Positions 36,669 to 47,264 of a DNA stretch of 64,000 bases are shown piece by piece. The stretch lies in NCBI RefSeq assembly GCF_000025525.1, contig NC_013887.1, positions 568,729 through 632,728 of the forward strand. Reading direction: 5' to 3'. Made by a program: the position numbers and the translations under genes. The notes beneath the pieces are model-generated. The model had not been told where the DNA came from. It was given only the letters and a program-made list of their open reading frames with translations, and did not search any database. How positions within the stretch are numbered: position 1 is the stretch's first letter; each line of letters begins with the position of its first letter. Source of the stretch: Methanocaldococcus sp. FS406-22 (lineage in GTDB: Archaea > AGJL01 > Methanococci > Methanococcales > Methanocaldococcaceae).

Positions 36669-39600
36669 TTACCTTCCATTGCTCATAAGTTTTTCCTTCC
36701 AAATCATGTCTATATCTATGCTTCCTCCTTGGAATTCACCAATATCTGCTATATTACTATATGTCTCTTCAATATCTCCTTCGATCTCTAAATAAACCCT
36801 TTTTAGCTCTTCAATATTATCTTCACTTGTCTTCCACAATCCTCTTTGATATGCCTCTAACAACCTCCTTGCAATCTCTTCTAAAGCATATATGTTATGC
36901 TCTTTAAAGAACTTCCTATTTTCTTCATTTTTTACAAACGTATTAAATATCTCATCAAATATCCAATTTTCAACCTCCTTAGTTGTAGCACTCCAGCCAT
37001 AAACCCTCCCAATCCTCTTGGCTATATCTCCAGCTCCTTTATAGCCATGTCTCTTCATTCCCTCAATCCACTTTGGATTTAGAAGTTTTGTTAAGCTAAC
37101 TCTCTCAATCTCCTCCTTTAAAGTCCTTACTTCAACATTGTTTGGATTTCTTGTATCTCCGTAATATGCTTTAACTTCCTTTCCTTTTAAAACCCTTGCC
37201 GCATTTGTCAAACCTCCATGCGTTCCAAAGTAGCAACAACATCCAAATAAATCATATTCGTCAGTAACAACCTTATTAAATGTTAAATCAACCGTCTTTA
37301 GAATATTTTCAAATGCATCAACTGCCTTTTTTCCATAAATATTCTTTCCATAGGCATAGGAGTTCCAGTGAATGAATGCATCCTTTAAATCTTCCTCATT
37401 CTCCCAAGCACTTGCATAGACAGCATATTTAACCCCATTTCCATAAGTGCCGGGAGGAGAGCAGAATATTCTAAATGTAACCTCTCTAAATGACAAACCT
37501 TTATCTAAGCTCTCAACAACATGCTTTTTTACAAAGTTCATCTCTAATGGCTCATCTAAGTTTGCAACCTTTAATATTGCCTCATCAACAAGCTCTATGC
37601 AGTTTGGGAACATGTCCCTTGTTATTCCACTAACTCTTATGGTTACATCAATTCTTGGCCTTCCTAACTCCTCCAATGGAATAATTTCCAAACCAACAAC
37701 CCTTCCTCCTCTATAAACTGGTTTAACTCCTAACAAGTATAAAATCATTCCCATTCCTTCTCCATCAGCCCACATTATGTCAGATGCCATCCAATACAAA
37801 GCAATATTCTCGGGATATCTTCCTTCCTCCTCTAAGTATTTTTTAATCAATTTCTCAGCCAATAAAACCCCAACTCTATATGCAGATTTTGTAGGGATTC
37901 TGTATGGGTCTAATGAGTAAAAATTCCTTCCAGTTGGTAAAATATCATAGTTTCCTCTTGTTATCAGCCCAGAGGGGCCGGGTTCGATATATTTGGCATC
38001 AATGCCCCTCAATAGAGAGCCAATTTCATCTGATTTCTCAATCCTTTCATTGATATCTTTAATCTTCTCCTCTAATTTTTTATCATCTATACTTTCTCCA
38101 TTCAATACATCAGAAATTTTCTTCTTTAAATCTTTATCTTTATATTCAAACTCTAAAATACCCTTTATAAACTCAACTCTCCTCTCTCCCTCTGGAAGCT
38201 CTCCAAAGATGTGCATTCCATCGTTGCACTTTGAGTTCTTTATCATCTCTAAGGTATCTCTTAACTCATCAAATATCTCTTTAAACTTCTCATGAATCTT
38301 TCCTTCTTTTTCAATTTTCTCAATTTTTTCTTTGATTTTTAATAGGTTGGTTTTTTTGACTTCTTCAACTATCAAATGCTCTAATTGATGCCTTCTTGAG
38401 GCATCCATCTCTTTCAAATACTCCTCTACATAGCTATCCAATGTCTCCAACTCCTCATAAAATGCATCTGTCATAACTGTTTGCATATGGTCTATAATAG
38501 TTGCATAGCTCCTTCTCTTTGCTATAGTTCCCTCTGGTGAGTTGTCTGAATTATAAATATAGAGATGAGGAATATCTCCAATGCAAATATCTGGATAGCA
38601 TTCATTAGACAATCCAACATTCTTTCCCGGAAGAAACTCCAAAGTTCCATGAGTTCCAACGTGGATTATAACATCTCCAATCTCATTAAAGTATTTATAG
38701 CTGGCAATGTATTGATGAGTTGGTGGGCAGTAAGGGTCATGCAAAATTTTGCAGACTCTACCATCACATCTTGCCCCAGCACAACCTCTTTTTGGCTGAA
38801 CGCAGACATAAACATTCCCAAACTTTAAGCCAGTTATAACTATCTTATTTTTGCCATTAACTTTATAAATCATCCCAGCTGGGATGTCTTTGCCATTTAA
38901 ATCTCCCCATGTCTCTAAAATCTTGTTTCTTACACTCTCTGGGAGTGTGTTGAAATATTTATAATATTCCTCTTCATCCATTAAGTATAGATATCCTCCT
39001 TTAGCTATAACCTCATTTACAGTAGTCCATCTAAACTCTGAAATTGCCTTTCTCTGCAGAATTAGTTGAGCTAACTCCTCCCCATCTTTTGGAATATTTT
39101 CTACATAATAACCCTCTTCCTTTAACTTCTTCATAATGTTTATAACACTCTGGAGGCTGTCTAAGTGAGCGGCACTTCCCACGGTTGCCTCAACAGAAGC
39201 ACATGCATTGTTATGCAATATAAATATAACCTTTCTATCCTTCTTAGGTTTGTATTTTAGCTCAATCCATCTTTTTATCCTTCTAACAACTTTATCTATC
39301 CTCTCTTCAATACCAAACTTCTTTTCCAATCCAGCTTCATTTTCTGTAGTTCCTATAATAATTGGCTCAATTACTCCCTCAAATTCTGGCAATGCAACAG
39401 ACCAACCAATATCTGCTGATAAACCCTGCTTATCTTCTTTCCAATCCTTGTAGCTTTTATAGTAGCTCATTATTGGATGAAACACTGGAACATCCAACTT
39501 TTTGAGTATCTCTATTCCAGAGATTTTGTTTAAACCTCCCTTATCTTTTACAGTTCCCAATGGAAATGATAGCAGATTGATTAAAGCATCTATTACTGGC

Positions 39601-40241
39601 TTATCATCTTTAAAGAAGTATTTTAAAACACTCTCTCCACTTCCTAAGGCATTTAACTCCTCACACTTAGCCCCATAAGAAAATACTGGAATTACGTTAA
39701 ACTCCTTATCTAATCTATTTAATAGCTTCTCAATCACATCCATATCATCATTAACTAAATAATGCCTTGAGAATAAAACTCCAACAGTGTATTTTTTATC
39801 AAACTCAACTTCTTCTAAAAATTTCTCTAATTCTTCATAAATCTTTCCTTTATAATAGATACCTTGGAATGGATGCTTTACAATTTCCCTATTCTCTCCC
39901 ATCAAATATAGAACCATATTTTTGAAGTTGTCTAACCCCCCATAAGTTGTAAATAAATAACATTTAGCAGATTTTTCAGAGTTCCAGACACTTGGGTCTT
40001 GGGCAACAACTATAACGTTTTCGTTAAACTTCTTTATCTTCTCTAAGTCAATATCATCTGATGATGTCTTGTAAATAAAAACTAAGTCAGAGTTCTTGGC
40101 ATCTTCTAAAAATTCATCAGTAATAGAATTTCTGTTAGAATATATTTTATACTCAATGTTTTTCCCTTCTTTTTTTAGCTCATCCAAAGCCTTTTTTAAT
40201 ATTGAGCAGTATGATGCCCACATATAAAATGTGATTTTCAT
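36669..40241 (-). CDS. CobN/BchH-type metal chelatase large subunit
   Basis: A 1190-residue homologue of the CobN cobaltochelatase and ChlH/BchH magnesium chelatase subunits, which insert a metal into a tetrapyrrole. The family core is visible in QPKRGCAGARCDGRVCKI, IHVGTHGTLEFLPGKNVGLS and FGCCCYFGTHGGLTNAAR. In a methanogen it most likely serves cobalamin-type chemistry; the small ChlI/ChlD-like ATPase partners are not in the window. Nickel insertion for F430 is done by CfbA, so that role is unlikely. ATG 40241 follows GGTGGTGTT; the longer reading from 40274 includes that site. Confidence 0.88.
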   Translation of the reverse strand: MKITFYMWASYCSILKKALDELKKEGKNIEYKIYSNRNSITDEFLEDAKNSDLVFIYKTSSDDIDLEKIKKFNENVIVVAQDPSVWNSEKSAKCYLFTTYGGLDNFKNMVLYLMGENREIVKHPFQGIYYKGKIYEELEKFLEEVEFDKKYTVGVLFSRHYLVNDDMDVIEKLLNRLDKEFNVIPVFSYGAKCEELNALGSGESVLKYFFKDDKPVIDALINLLSFPLGTVKDKGGLNKISGIEILKKLDVPVFHPIMSYYKSYKDWKEDKQGLSADIGWSVALPEFEGVIEPIIIGTTENEAGLEKKFGIEERIDKVVRRIKRWIELKYKPKKDRKVIFILHNNACASVEATVGSAAHLDSLQSVINIMKKLKEEGYYVENIPKDGEELAQLILQRKAISEFRWTTVNEVIAKGGYLYLMDEEEYYKYFNTLPESVRNKILETWGDLNGKDIPAGMIYKVNGKNKIVITGLKFGNVYVCVQPKRGCAGARCDGRVCKILHDPYCPPTHQYIASYKYFNEIGDVIIHVGTHGTLEFLPGKNVGLSNECYPDICIGDIPHLYIYNSDNSPEGTIAKRRSYATIIDHMQTVMTDAFYEELETLDSYVEEYLKEMDASRRHQLEHLIVEEVKKTNLLKIKEKIEKIEKEGKIHEKFKEIFDELRDTLEMIKNSKCNDGMHIFGELPEGERRVEFIKGILEFEYKDKDLKKKISDVLNGESIDDKKLEEKIKDINERIEKSDEIGSLLRGIDAKYIEPGPSGLITRGNYDILPTGRNFYSLDPYRIPTKSAYRVGVLLAEKLIKKYLEEEGRYPENIALYWMASDIMWADGEGMGMILYLLGVKPVYRGGRVVGLEIIPLEELGRPRIDVTIRVSGITRDMFPNCIELVDEAILKVANLDEPLEMNFVKKHVVESLDKGLSFREVTFRIFCSPPGTYGNGVKYAVYASAWENEEDLKDAFIHWNSYAYGKNIYGKKAVDAFENILKTVDLTFNKVVTDEYDLFGCCCYFGTHGGLTNAARVLKGKEVKAYYGDTRNPNNVEVRTLKEEIERVSLTKLLNPKWIEGMKRHGYKGAGDIAKRIGRVYGWSATTKEVENWIFDEIFNTFVKNEENRKFFKEHNIYALEEIARRLLEAYQRGLWKTSEDNIEELKRVYLEIEGDIEETYSNIADIGEFQGGSIDIDMIWKEKLMSNGR

Positions 40242-40383
40242 AACACCACCATAATAATAAGAGTTTATAATCACTACTTTAGTGTTAATTTTCTGTATAT
40301 TTTATTACTACATTATTACAATTTTGGTATTTATAATTTGTCATTAAAAATCATGATAGATTTCATAAAATAAAAAATTAAAA

Positions 40384-41232
40384 TTAGTAAATAGACGCTC
40401 CATCATTGTTTGGTTTAGTTAAAATAACTCTTCCATACCTATTTAACTTCTCTTTTACCTTCTCAACATTTTCATCTTCAACTATAGCTATATAACTCGG
40501 TCCAGTTCCAGATAAGCCAGCCGTTATTGCTCCAGCTTCTAAGGCATCTATTGCTATCTTTGTTGGAAAGTTTAACGCTGATGCATATAAAATCCCATTC
40601 AAAAACAAAGCTTTGAAATAGTTTCCATTAATAGCCTCATTAAAGGCAATTTCAACATAATCTTTTATCAATTTCATTCTATTCACATCAACATTCTTTT
40701 CTAAATTGGGAATTAGAACTAAGACGTTTAAATCTTCTCTCATCTTATCTCTTTTTAAAATCTTCCTTTTTATATTGTCAGTTATGGTAATTCCTCCATA
40801 GTATGATGCTGTAGCATCATCATAAGCTCCAGTAACTGTTAATTTTTCATCAAAACTTGATTTTATGCCCAAATTTAATATTAGTTCATCATCTATCTTT
40901 TCCCCTAATGCATCAAATGTTGCTAAAACAACTGCATTAGAAGTGGCTGAACTACTGCTTAAACCTGATTTTATAGGAATTTCTGTCTTTGTCTCAACAT
41001 AGGCAGAGTAATTTAACCCAAAATAATCTAATGTATTTTTAACACATCTTACTATTAAATTTGGCTTAATATTTGGATTATCTAAAACTTTCCCTTCTAT
41101 CTTATTTTTTCCATCGTCTATTAACTTAACTCTTGCATAGACTTTCAAATTTAGCCCAAAAGCTGAGCCCTTACCTGTCGCTATTGCGTTTATTATTGTT
41201 CCAGATGCTAACGCATAAGCTCTCCCTTCCAT
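40384..41232 (-). CDS. aroK: Archaeal shikimate kinase (GHMP family)
   Basis: Phosphorylates shikimate in aromatic amino acid synthesis. Archaea use this GHMP-family enzyme, unrelated to bacterial AroK. The N-terminus [21 protein letters not shown] and the ATP-binding [18 protein letters not shown] are characteristic, and [14 protein letters not shown] is the third GHMP motif. ATG 41232 (MEGRAYAL) gives the family start and lies four bases after GTGAT. Length 282. Confidence 0.93.
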   Translation of the reverse strand: MEGRAYALASGTIINAIATGKGSAFGLNLKVYARVKLIDDGKNKIEGKVLDNPNIKPNLIVRCVKNTLDYFGLNYSAYVETKTEIPIKSGLSSSSATSNAVVLATFDALGEKIDDELILNLGIKSSFDEKLTVTGAYDDATASYYGGITITDNIKRKILKRDKMREDLNVLVLIPNLEKNVDVNRMKLIKDYVEIAFNEAINGNYFKALFLNGILYASALNFPTKIAIDALEAGAITAGLSGTGPSYIAIVEDENVEKVKEKLNRYGRVILTKPNNDGASIY

Positions 41233-41270
41233 AAGAATCACTGCACTGCTTTTTATCACCATAAATAAAG

Positions 41271-41330
41271 TGGGGCTGAACGTAGTGAAGCCCCGCTAAA
41301 TTTTGATGAACCTTTTACTAAAAGGTTCAT
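41271..41330 (-). repeat. Composite hairpin element 3' of the thermonuclease gene
   Basis: Two adjacent hairpins. One has stem GGGGCT (41272-41277) / AGCCCC (41289-41294) with loop GAACGTAGTGA. The other is ATGAACCTTTT-ACT-AAAAGGTTCAT at 41306-41330, a perfect 11-bp stem. The pair recurs 3' of hisI at 47514-47570 in the same order and orientation. A terminator or RNA-processing role is likely. Confidence 0.75.
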
Positions 41331-41367
41331 GATAACGCATAGGCATTTCCTTCCATAAGTTATCCCC

Positions 41368-41955
41368 TTAATTATTATGCCAATTCCATAAACCTACTCT
41401 ATCTTCCTTTGCTTCTCTTTCAACTTCTAAGAATTCATCTTTCAACTCAAAATCACTAATATAAACTCTCGCATAACCATATTTTAAAAGCTCTTCATTG
41501 AAGTTTATTAAGTTGTTAGAGTTATTTATAAAAATATAAGCTAAATATCTCCCATACTTATCTTTCTTTGGAGCTTTGTTGTCAAAGACAATTATGACTG
41601 TTTTATGGTCAAGCTCTTTTTTTGCAAATTCCTTGGCTTTTATCCCCCATTCTCTTAAATAAGTTATGTTTGTTATTGGTGTACCATTTAGTAGATAGTA
41701 TTCATGAGGGTTATTTTTCTTGTATGTTTCGGGTGTATCAACTCCCAATAACCTAATTTTCCATAATTCTCCATCAACATTTACATAAACAGTGTCTCCA
41801 TCTACAACTTTAACGACCCTTCCATAATAGTGTTCATGAGTATTTACAAAATTATTATAGTTTTGATAATTTCCATAATTCTCAATACTTTTAAAATCAA
41901 CACACCCACACAAACTTATAGAAATCAAAATAAAAGCAATTAAAAGCTTTTTCAT
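41368..41955 (-). CDS. Thermonuclease-family (SNase) lipoprotein
   Basis: A 195-residue protein with a signal peptide (KKLLIAFILISISLCGC) ending in a lipobox-like cysteine, so it is probably exported and membrane-anchored. The nuclease domain follows: GRVVKVVDGDTVYVN, RLLGVDTPET, a KYGRYLAYIF segment and the final ARVYISDF...AKEDRVGLW. These hold the staphylococcal nuclease active-site pattern (Asp in DGDT, Arg in IRLLGVDTPE, Arg in GRYLAY). It may degrade external nucleic acids. GGTGAGATT precedes the ATG. Confidence 0.88.
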   Translation of the reverse strand: MKKLLIAFILISISLCGCVDFKSIENYGNYQNYNNFVNTHEHYYGRVVKVVDGDTVYVNVDGELWKIRLLGVDTPETYKKNNPHEYYLLNGTPITNITYLREWGIKAKEFAKKELDHKTVIIVFDNKAPKKDKYGRYLAYIFINNSNNLINFNEELLKYGYARVYISDFELKDEFLEVEREAKEDRVGLWNWHNN

Positions 41956-41975
41956 AATCTCACCACATATAAAAC

Positions 41976-42734
41976 TTAGATTATTAATGAAAATATCTTA
42001 ATACTTGCTATAATTGTTATTAAAACAACAACCCTCGTTATTTCATTTGAAGCTCCCAATATATCTCCATTAACCCCACCAAAATGCTTTTTAGCTATTT
42101 TAGCCATACACAAACCAGTAATTATTGCTGTTATTATAGCTATTATAACGATTTTCCTATCAACCCCACTAAATATTAAAAGTAGCGGGAGAGATAAAAT
42201 AATTCCAATTGTTAAAAACTTTTCATCTGCCTTTTTAACAAAGTATCTTCCAGTTCCTTCAATTAAAGGACTTCCAAACGTTGAACAGCTCAGCATCCCA
42301 AGCTTTGCACAAACCTCTACGACCAGTAAGTATAGAATGTTGATGTCTAAAATATAAGACATGGATGCAACTGTCATTAAATTGATAAAAAAGGAAAAAA
42401 CTAAACCACCACAACCAATATACCTATCTTTCATTGCCATTAATTTCTTTTTTTTGTCTCCAACAGCCATCCATCCATCTCCAAAATCAATTAAACCATC
42501 TATATGATGGAAACCGTTTAAATATTCAATAAAAAATAAAATTAAAATAGCTGCTAAAAAATCAGGAAACAAAAAACTAAAAATATACCCAAATATTAAG
42601 CTAAAAATTCCGAATATGTAGCCAATTAAAATAATTAAATAAAAATAGTTGGCAATATCTTCAAAATCAAAATCTTCCACATAGATTGGAATTCTTGTAA
42701 AAAATGACAACAGTGCTTTAAACTCCTTAAACAT
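41976..42734 (-). CDS. cobS: Adenosylcobinamide-GDP ribazoletransferase CobS
   Basis: The last step of nucleotide-loop assembly in cobalamin-type corrinoids: joins adenosylcobinamide-GDP to alpha-ribazole (phosphate). The signature [17 protein letters not shown], with its aspartates, is complete, and FTRIPI is the typical N-terminal box. It has six or seven membrane segments. ATG 42734 is behind GGGGATAGTG; the frame's TTG at 42746 would lie before that site. Corrinoids are needed by the methyltransferase Mtr of methanogenesis. Confidence 0.92.
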   Translation of the reverse strand: MFKEFKALLSFFTRIPIYVEDFDFEDIANYFYLIILIGYIFGIFSLIFGYIFSFLFPDFLAAILILFFIEYLNGFHHIDGLIDFGDGWMAVGDKKKKLMAMKDRYIGCGGLVFSFFINLMTVASMSYILDINILYLLVVEVCAKLGMLSCSTFGSPLIEGTGRYFVKKADEKFLTIGIILSLPLLLIFSGVDRKIVIIAIITAIITGLCMAKIAKKHFGGVNGDILGASNEITRVVVLITIIASIKIFSLII

Positions 42735-42753
42735 CACTATCCCCAAAATTTTA

Positions 42754-43434
42754 TTATTTTAGGTTTTTAATAATATCTACGAGTTCTTGAAGAGAGTTTA
42801 TTGTGTAATCGCTATATCCATCATCTTCCATATCTTTATATTTGCCTTTCAATATTCTAACTGTTATCATCCCCAGTTCCTTTGCTGGTTTTATATCCTT
42901 ATCAACCCTATCCCCAACATATACAGTTTCCTCTGCCTTTAAACCCATTCTACTCAATGCATATTTAAAAAACTCTAAATGAGGCTTTCCTAAACCAAAC
43001 TCCTCTGAAGTAATAACATCATCAAAGAACGGATGAATTCCCAACCTAATAAGTTTTTCCCATTGCTTTATGGTTAACCCATCAGTTATAACTCCCAACT
43101 TTAGTCCCATTGCCTTAAGTTCTATTAATGTCTTTATTGTATGAGGATAGGGTCTTAACAAAGCTACTTTAACGTTATGGTAGGTTATTATTCCAGTGGT
43201 TATTATCTTTGGGTCGTATCTTCCTAAAACAGCTTTAACCAAATCATCAAAGTGCTTTCCATAGTTTGAACCTTTGTCTTTGATGATTTTATTTAATATA
43301 TCCATTGCCTCATCAAATTCTATATTTAAACCAGCATCTATCATTGATTTAACCGCTTCTCTCCTTGCAATTTTGACGAATTCTGATGAGTTGTATAGGG
43401 TGTCATCTAAATCAAATAAAATTCCTTTTATCAT
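42754..43434 (-). CDS. HAD-superfamily phosphatase
   Basis: A 226-residue HAD hydrolase. Motif I is [11 protein letters not shown] with two catalytic aspartates, motif II LGVITDG, motif [13 protein letters not shown] and motif [13 protein letters not shown]. The helical cap between motifs I and II makes it a C1-cap member close to the phosphoglycolate/glyceraldehyde-3-phosphate phosphatase-like group. The substrate is not known. GGGAG precedes ATG 43434. It lies 19 bases upstream of cobS. Confidence 0.85.
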   Translation of the reverse strand: MIKGILFDLDDTLYNSSEFVKIARREAVKSMIDAGLNIEFDEAMDILNKIIKDKGSNYGKHFDDLVKAVLGRYDPKIITTGIITYHNVKVALLRPYPHTIKTLIELKAMGLKLGVITDGLTIKQWEKLIRLGIHPFFDDVITSEEFGLGKPHLEFFKYALSRMGLKAEETVYVGDRVDKDIKPAKELGMITVRILKGKYKDMEDDGYSDYTINSLQELVDIIKNLK

Positions 43435-43483
43435 ATCTTACTCCCTTTTTAAGATTTTTAATTAAAATTAATCAAATACCTAC

Positions 43484-43765
43484 TTATGCTTTTTTTACTT
43501 TTTCCTTAACCATTTGGAATAATCCAACAAAGTCATCATCCTCATTCACTGGAACAACAATTAAGCCCAATTTTCTATGCCTCTCTATCCAATCCTCATC
43601 ATAGACAGGAACTTCTATCTTTATCGGCTCGTCAGTTGGATTTCCAACTATAACATTTCTGTATGGGAATGGCTTTACATCGTCTCCTTCATAAGGAAAT
43701 ATGGTTTCTCTAATATACCCCCCTAAAGCCATGGTCATTCTTGGTAATAAAACCATCTTTGGCAT
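43484..43765 (-). CDS. Conserved hypothetical protein, 93 residues
   Basis: A small protein (starting MPKMVLLPRMTMALGG) with a beta-rich central part (YRNVIVGNPTDEPIKIEVPVYDEDW) and a short C-terminal helix. AAGGGGATATAAA precedes its ATG, so it is a real gene. I do not recognise the family and see no catalytic motif. Confidence 0.7.
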   Translation of the reverse strand: MPKMVLLPRMTMALGGYIRETIFPYEGDDVKPFPYRNVIVGNPTDEPIKIEVPVYDEDWIERHRKLGLIVVPVNEDDDFVGLFQMVKEKVKKA

Positions 43766-43902
43766 TTTATATCCCCTTAATTTAAAGTTGTAAAAAGTAA
43801 TATATTAACCTCTCAGATTTAAACTTAACTAAAATAGTTTATATCCATTCATCGGTATTTATAAATTATGTATAACAAATAAAAAAGAAAAAAGAGAAAT
43901 AA

Positions 43903-44118
<216 letters not shown>

Positions 44119-44230
44119 CTACTCCACCTTTTAATATCTTATAAATATCAACCCTTATAATTTCCAATCACATATATATACTTTTTTATAATGTTTTTCA
44201 AAACTTTTTAAAATAATCAAAGGTATAGAT

Positions 44231-44254
44231 GAACGCCTTCCTTTGGAAGCGTTC
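44231..44254 (-). terminator. Hairpin 3' of the uracil-DNA glycosylase gene
   Basis: GAACGC-C-TTCC-TTT-GGAA-GCGTTC forms a ten-base-pair stem with one unpaired C, just past the gene's stop. It resembles the GAACACCTTC hairpin at 47325-47350. A role as terminator or 3'-end protector is likely but untested. Confidence 0.55.
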
Positions 44255-44262
44255 AAACTTCC

Positions 44263-44931
44263 TTAATAAATTTTGTTAATTTTGAAAAACACTATTGGGC
44301 AGTTATCACATAATGGCTTTTTCCTACAGAACTTTTTACAGTGCTCTACTATTAACGCATGATATTCTTTGTATATTTCCAAATCTTTTGGCAGAGATTT
44401 CTCAAATATTTCCTTAATTTCATCGTATTTAGCTTTTTCATTAATTATCCCTAACCTACTAAACATTCTCTTTGTGTATGCATCAACAACAAAGCTCTCC
44501 CTATCTAACGCATACAACAAAATACTATCAGCCGTTTCTTTCCCAACACCGTTTATTGATAAGAGTTCAGCCCTTAATGTTAAAGTATCTTTATCTGTTT
44601 TAGCCATCTCTTCTGTATTTCCATAGTTATCAACAATAAATTTAGTTACATTTTTTAGACGCTTAGCTTTTAAATTATAAAATCCAGCTGGCTTTATAAG
44701 TTCTTTTAATTTATCTTCATCAACATTAAGTATTTTTTCTTCATCCAATAAATTCTCATTTTTTAAGTTATTAATGGCTTTTTCCACATTTTTCCAACTT
44801 GTATTTTGGGTTAAAATTGCTCCAACAACAACCTCATACCTTGTTTCAGCAGGCCACCAATTCTGGTTTCCGTAATAGTTCAATAAAATTCTGTATATAT
44901 TGTATATTATCTCAAATCTATTCTCCCTCAT
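44263..44931 (-). CDS. HhH-GPD uracil-DNA glycosylase (MjUDG / endonuclease III-like)
   Basis: A 222-residue helix-hairpin-helix DNA glycosylase. The HhH is LLSINGVGKETADSILLYAL and the catalytic aspartate follows in FVVDAYTKR. Four cysteines near the C-terminus (CKKFCRKKPLCDNCP) bind a 4Fe-4S cluster. The M. jannaschii homologue removes uracil from DNA, important at high temperature where cytosine deaminates quickly. ATG 44931 overlaps the upstream gene's stop (ATGA) and follows GGGATGATAA. Confidence 0.88.
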   Translation of the reverse strand: MRENRFEIIYNIYRILLNYYGNQNWWPAETRYEVVVGAILTQNTSWKNVEKAINNLKNENLLDEEKILNVDEDKLKELIKPAGFYNLKAKRLKNVTKFIVDNYGNTEEMAKTDKDTLTLRAELLSINGVGKETADSILLYALDRESFVVDAYTKRMFSRLGIINEKAKYDEIKEIFEKSLPKDLEIYKEYHALIVEHCKKFCRKKPLCDNCPIVFFKINKIY

Positions 44932-45668
44932 TTATCATCCCTTATGATTATAGATTTTTTATCAAATGGATTTGCTCTCACACATAAAGAATAGAGATAT
45001 GGATAATTGTCTTTTAAGTGCATTAGATAGTTTAGCCATTGAATTATTAGCAATCTATATACTCTTATAATATCATTCTTTAAATGTTCTAAGTCACTTT
45101 TTGGGAGGTTGCTTAAATCTTCTCTTCTGTGCAACTCATCCGCTAAGTGAAACACTGCCATTAGTAATTCAGTAAAATCTTCATGCTCCAATAGCATAGG
45201 ATTTTCCATCAATCTTAAAAGAAAATCTTTATTTCTTTCCAACAGATTTTTAAGTCCATATAAATCAATTTTCTCCATATCTATGTTGCAATCATAGCTT
45301 TTTAATAACTTTTTTATCCTTTCAAAAGTTTTATCATCCCAATCTTCTGATACTTTTAAGTAATCCTTTATATTCCCTACATCACCATTTAAAATTATTT
45401 TTAAAAGCTCTTCTCCAACAGTATTAAAAAAAGCCCCAACCACCATATTTAATTTTTCCAATATCTTCTTTTTCTCCCTATAATCTAAAATTCTTTCAAT
45501 GATTAAACTCACAATCAAAACTTCAATAGGGACAAATGCTAAGTGCAATAAAAAATAGCTTAATATGTAATCAACCTTCCTAAAAATCAAAAAATGTATT
45601 AAATAAACTAATATGGATAAAAAAATTAGGGAAATACCTATTGTTAATAAATATCTCTTGTCATTCAT
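44928..45668 (-). CDS. Membrane-anchored protein of unknown function
   Basis: A 246-residue protein. Two hydrophobic helices at the N-terminus (LLTIGISLIFLSILVYLIHFLIF and LLHLAFVPIEVLIVSLIIERIL, given here in part) are followed by a long, charged helical domain that should lie in the cytoplasm. No motif that I recognise. Its stop overlaps the glycosylase start (ATGA) and its start is two bases from the PUA gene, so it is in one operon with both. Confidence 0.75.
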   Translation of the reverse strand: MNDKRYLLTIGISLIFLSILVYLIHFLIFRKVDYILSYFLLHLAFVPIEVLIVSLIIERILDYREKKKILEKLNMVVGAFFNTVGEELLKIILNGDVGNIKDYLKVSEDWDDKTFERIKKLLKSYDCNIDMEKIDLYGLKNLLERNKDFLLRLMENPMLLEHEDFTELLMAVFHLADELHRREDLSNLPKSDLEHLKNDIIRVYRLLIIQWLNYLMHLKDNYPYLYSLCVRANPFDKKSIIIRDDK

Positions 45669-45669
45669 C

Positions 45670-46158
45670 TTATCCCTTAAAATTCCAGATTTTATCCCCT
45701 ACATAGTGAAGGTTTTTAATAGCTTTTCCTTTATCTGCTTCTTTCATCTCTTTTCCATTCATTAATGCAATTCCAACACATATTGGCTTTTTATGGGTTT
45801 CATCTACAACAAAAACAATATCTTCCTCTTTAATGTTTTCATCTGCCTCTACAATTCCCGGAGCCATTACATCTGCCCCATTTATTAAGAATTTTATAGC
45901 TCCCATATCAACTACAACTAAATTTTTATTAGGGAGGGATTTTAATAACAATTTTAATGTTGGAATTACTTTATCATCTTTTTTAAATGCAATTGGTTCT
46001 TTATCAACCAATATTATCTCAAAGTCATCGGTTATAGCTATTTCCACATTACCTTTTTTTGGAATTATCTCATCAACATTTTCAAAAAACTCCTCTAATT
46101 CTTTTTTTATTTTTTTGACATCTTTTTTGCTTAGAAAATACCTCTTCCTTATTTCCAA
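45670..46158 (-). CDS. PUA-domain RNA-binding protein (archaeal MCT-1-like, DUF1947 type)
   Basis: About 162 residues. The N-terminal domain (IRKRYFLSKKDVKKIKKELEE) and the C-terminal PUA domain (VDMGAIKFLINGADVMAPGIVEAD, shown in part) match the archaeal family related to eukaryotic MCT-1/translation factor proteins. A role in tRNA or ribosome binding is probable. I prefer TTG 46158, four bases after GGTGA; a GTG at 46188 overlaps the cofH stop (GTGA) and would add ten residues, but it has no ribosome site. Confidence 0.78.
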   Translation of the reverse strand: MEIRKRYFLSKKDVKKIKKELEEFFENVDEIIPKKGNVEIAITDDFEIILVDKEPIAFKKDDKVIPTLKLLLKSLPNKNLVVVDMGAIKFLINGADVMAPGIVEADENIKEEDIVFVVDETHKKPICVGIALMNGKEMKEADKGKAIKNLHYVGDKIWNFKG

Positions 46159-46184
46159 TCTCTCACCTTTTATAAATAAATTGC

Positions 46185-47264
46185 TCACTCTAAAATTTTA
46201 TACAGAGTAGTTCTCTCCTTAGGAATTAACCCAACTCTTTTAATCATATCCCGAATTTCCTCAACGCTCATATAAACTCCATGCTCAGCTCCTGCACTTC
46301 TTGATATATTCTCCTCTATTAAAGTACCACCAACATCATTAGCTCCACATCTTAAAGCAACCTGAACCATCTTTTTTCCTAATTTAACCCATGATGCCTG
46401 GATATTTTTTATCAATCCTTTAAATATTATTCTGCTAATAGCAAAAACCTTCAAATCCTCAATACCAGTAGCTCCTGCTCTTGCTTTCCCCTCTTTATAA
46501 ATTGGGGCAAATCTATGCATAAATGAGAGAGGAACAAATTCAGTAAAGCCGTTTGTCTCTTCCTGAATCTCCTTAATTATAAATAGATGATTAACCCAGT
46601 GCTTATAGCTATCAATATGCCCATACATCATTGTTGCAGTTGTAGGAATGCCTAATTTATGAGCCTCCTTAATAATATAGATCCATTCTTTTGTTTTTAT
46701 TTTGTTTGGGCATAACTCCGCCCTAATTTCATCATCCAAAATCTCTGCTGCAGTTCCTGGCATACTATTAAGTCCATGTTCCTTTAAAATCTTTAATGCT
46801 TCTTTAATAGTTAAACCAGCATTTTCAGCTCCAAAATAAACCTCCATTGGTGAGAACGCATGTATATGGATATCTCCATACGGCTTTGTTGCCTCATGCA
46901 CAGCCTTTAAAATTTCTGCCTGGTAATAGGTGTCTATCTTTGGATGCAATCCTCCCTGAATACAAACCTCAGTGCATCCAAATTTTTTTGCTTCCACAGC
47001 CCTTTTAGCAATCTCATCAATATCTAAGAAATATGCATGACTATCGTTTTCGTTAGCTCTGAATGCACAGAATCTACAGTTTCCAACACAGATGTTTGTG
47101 AAGTTTATATTTCTATTTACAACATAGGTAACAGTATCACCAACTTCTTCCTTTCTTAAAGAATCTGCAAATTTAAACAACTCAAATATAATCTCATCAT
47201 CTTCAAATAGCTCTAATGCCTCTTTTTTTGATATATCCTTCTCTCTAAATTTTTCTAAATCCAT
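46185..47264 (-). CDS. cofH: 5-amino-6-(D-ribitylamino)uracil-tyrosine 4-hydroxyphenyl transferase CofH (F420 synthesis)
   Basis: A radical SAM enzyme that, with CofG, makes the deazaflavin chromophore F0 of coenzyme F420. The CxxxCxxC cluster motif is in NICVGNCRFCAFRA near residue 60. CofH-type boxes follow: EVCIQGGLHPKIDTYYQ, AFSPMEVYFGAENAG, MPGTAAEILDDEIR and the C-terminal GANDVGGTLIEENI. Length 359 is normal. cofG is not in the window. GAGATGAGAAC precedes ATG 47264. Confidence 0.93.
   Translation of the reverse strand: MDLEKFREKDISKKEALELFEDDEIIFELFKFADSLRKEEVGDTVTYVVNRNINFTNICVGNCRFCAFRANENDSHAYFLDIDEIAKRAVEAKKFGCTEVCIQGGLHPKIDTYYQAEILKAVHEATKPYGDIHIHAFSPMEVYFGAENAGLTIKEALKILKEHGLNSMPGTAAEILDDEIRAELCPNKIKTKEWIYIIKEAHKLGIPTTATMMYGHIDSYKHWVNHLFIIKEIQEETNGFTEFVPLSFMHRFAPIYKEGKARAGATGIEDLKVFAISRIIFKGLIKNIQASWVKLGKKMVQVALRCGANDVGGTLIEENISRSAGAEHGVYMSVEEIRDMIKRVGLIPKERTTLYKILE

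Noticed and set aside
36669-40241. Chelatase gene as magnesium chelatase for chlorophyll
   Set aside because: Methanogens do not make chlorophyll and no other bch genes are present; cobalt or another tetrapyrrole is more likely.
43766-43902. Search for a tRNA or small RNA near hfq
   Set aside because: No cloverleaf, GTTC box or strong hairpin is visible; the same holds for the other gaps, so no tRNA or rRNA is called.
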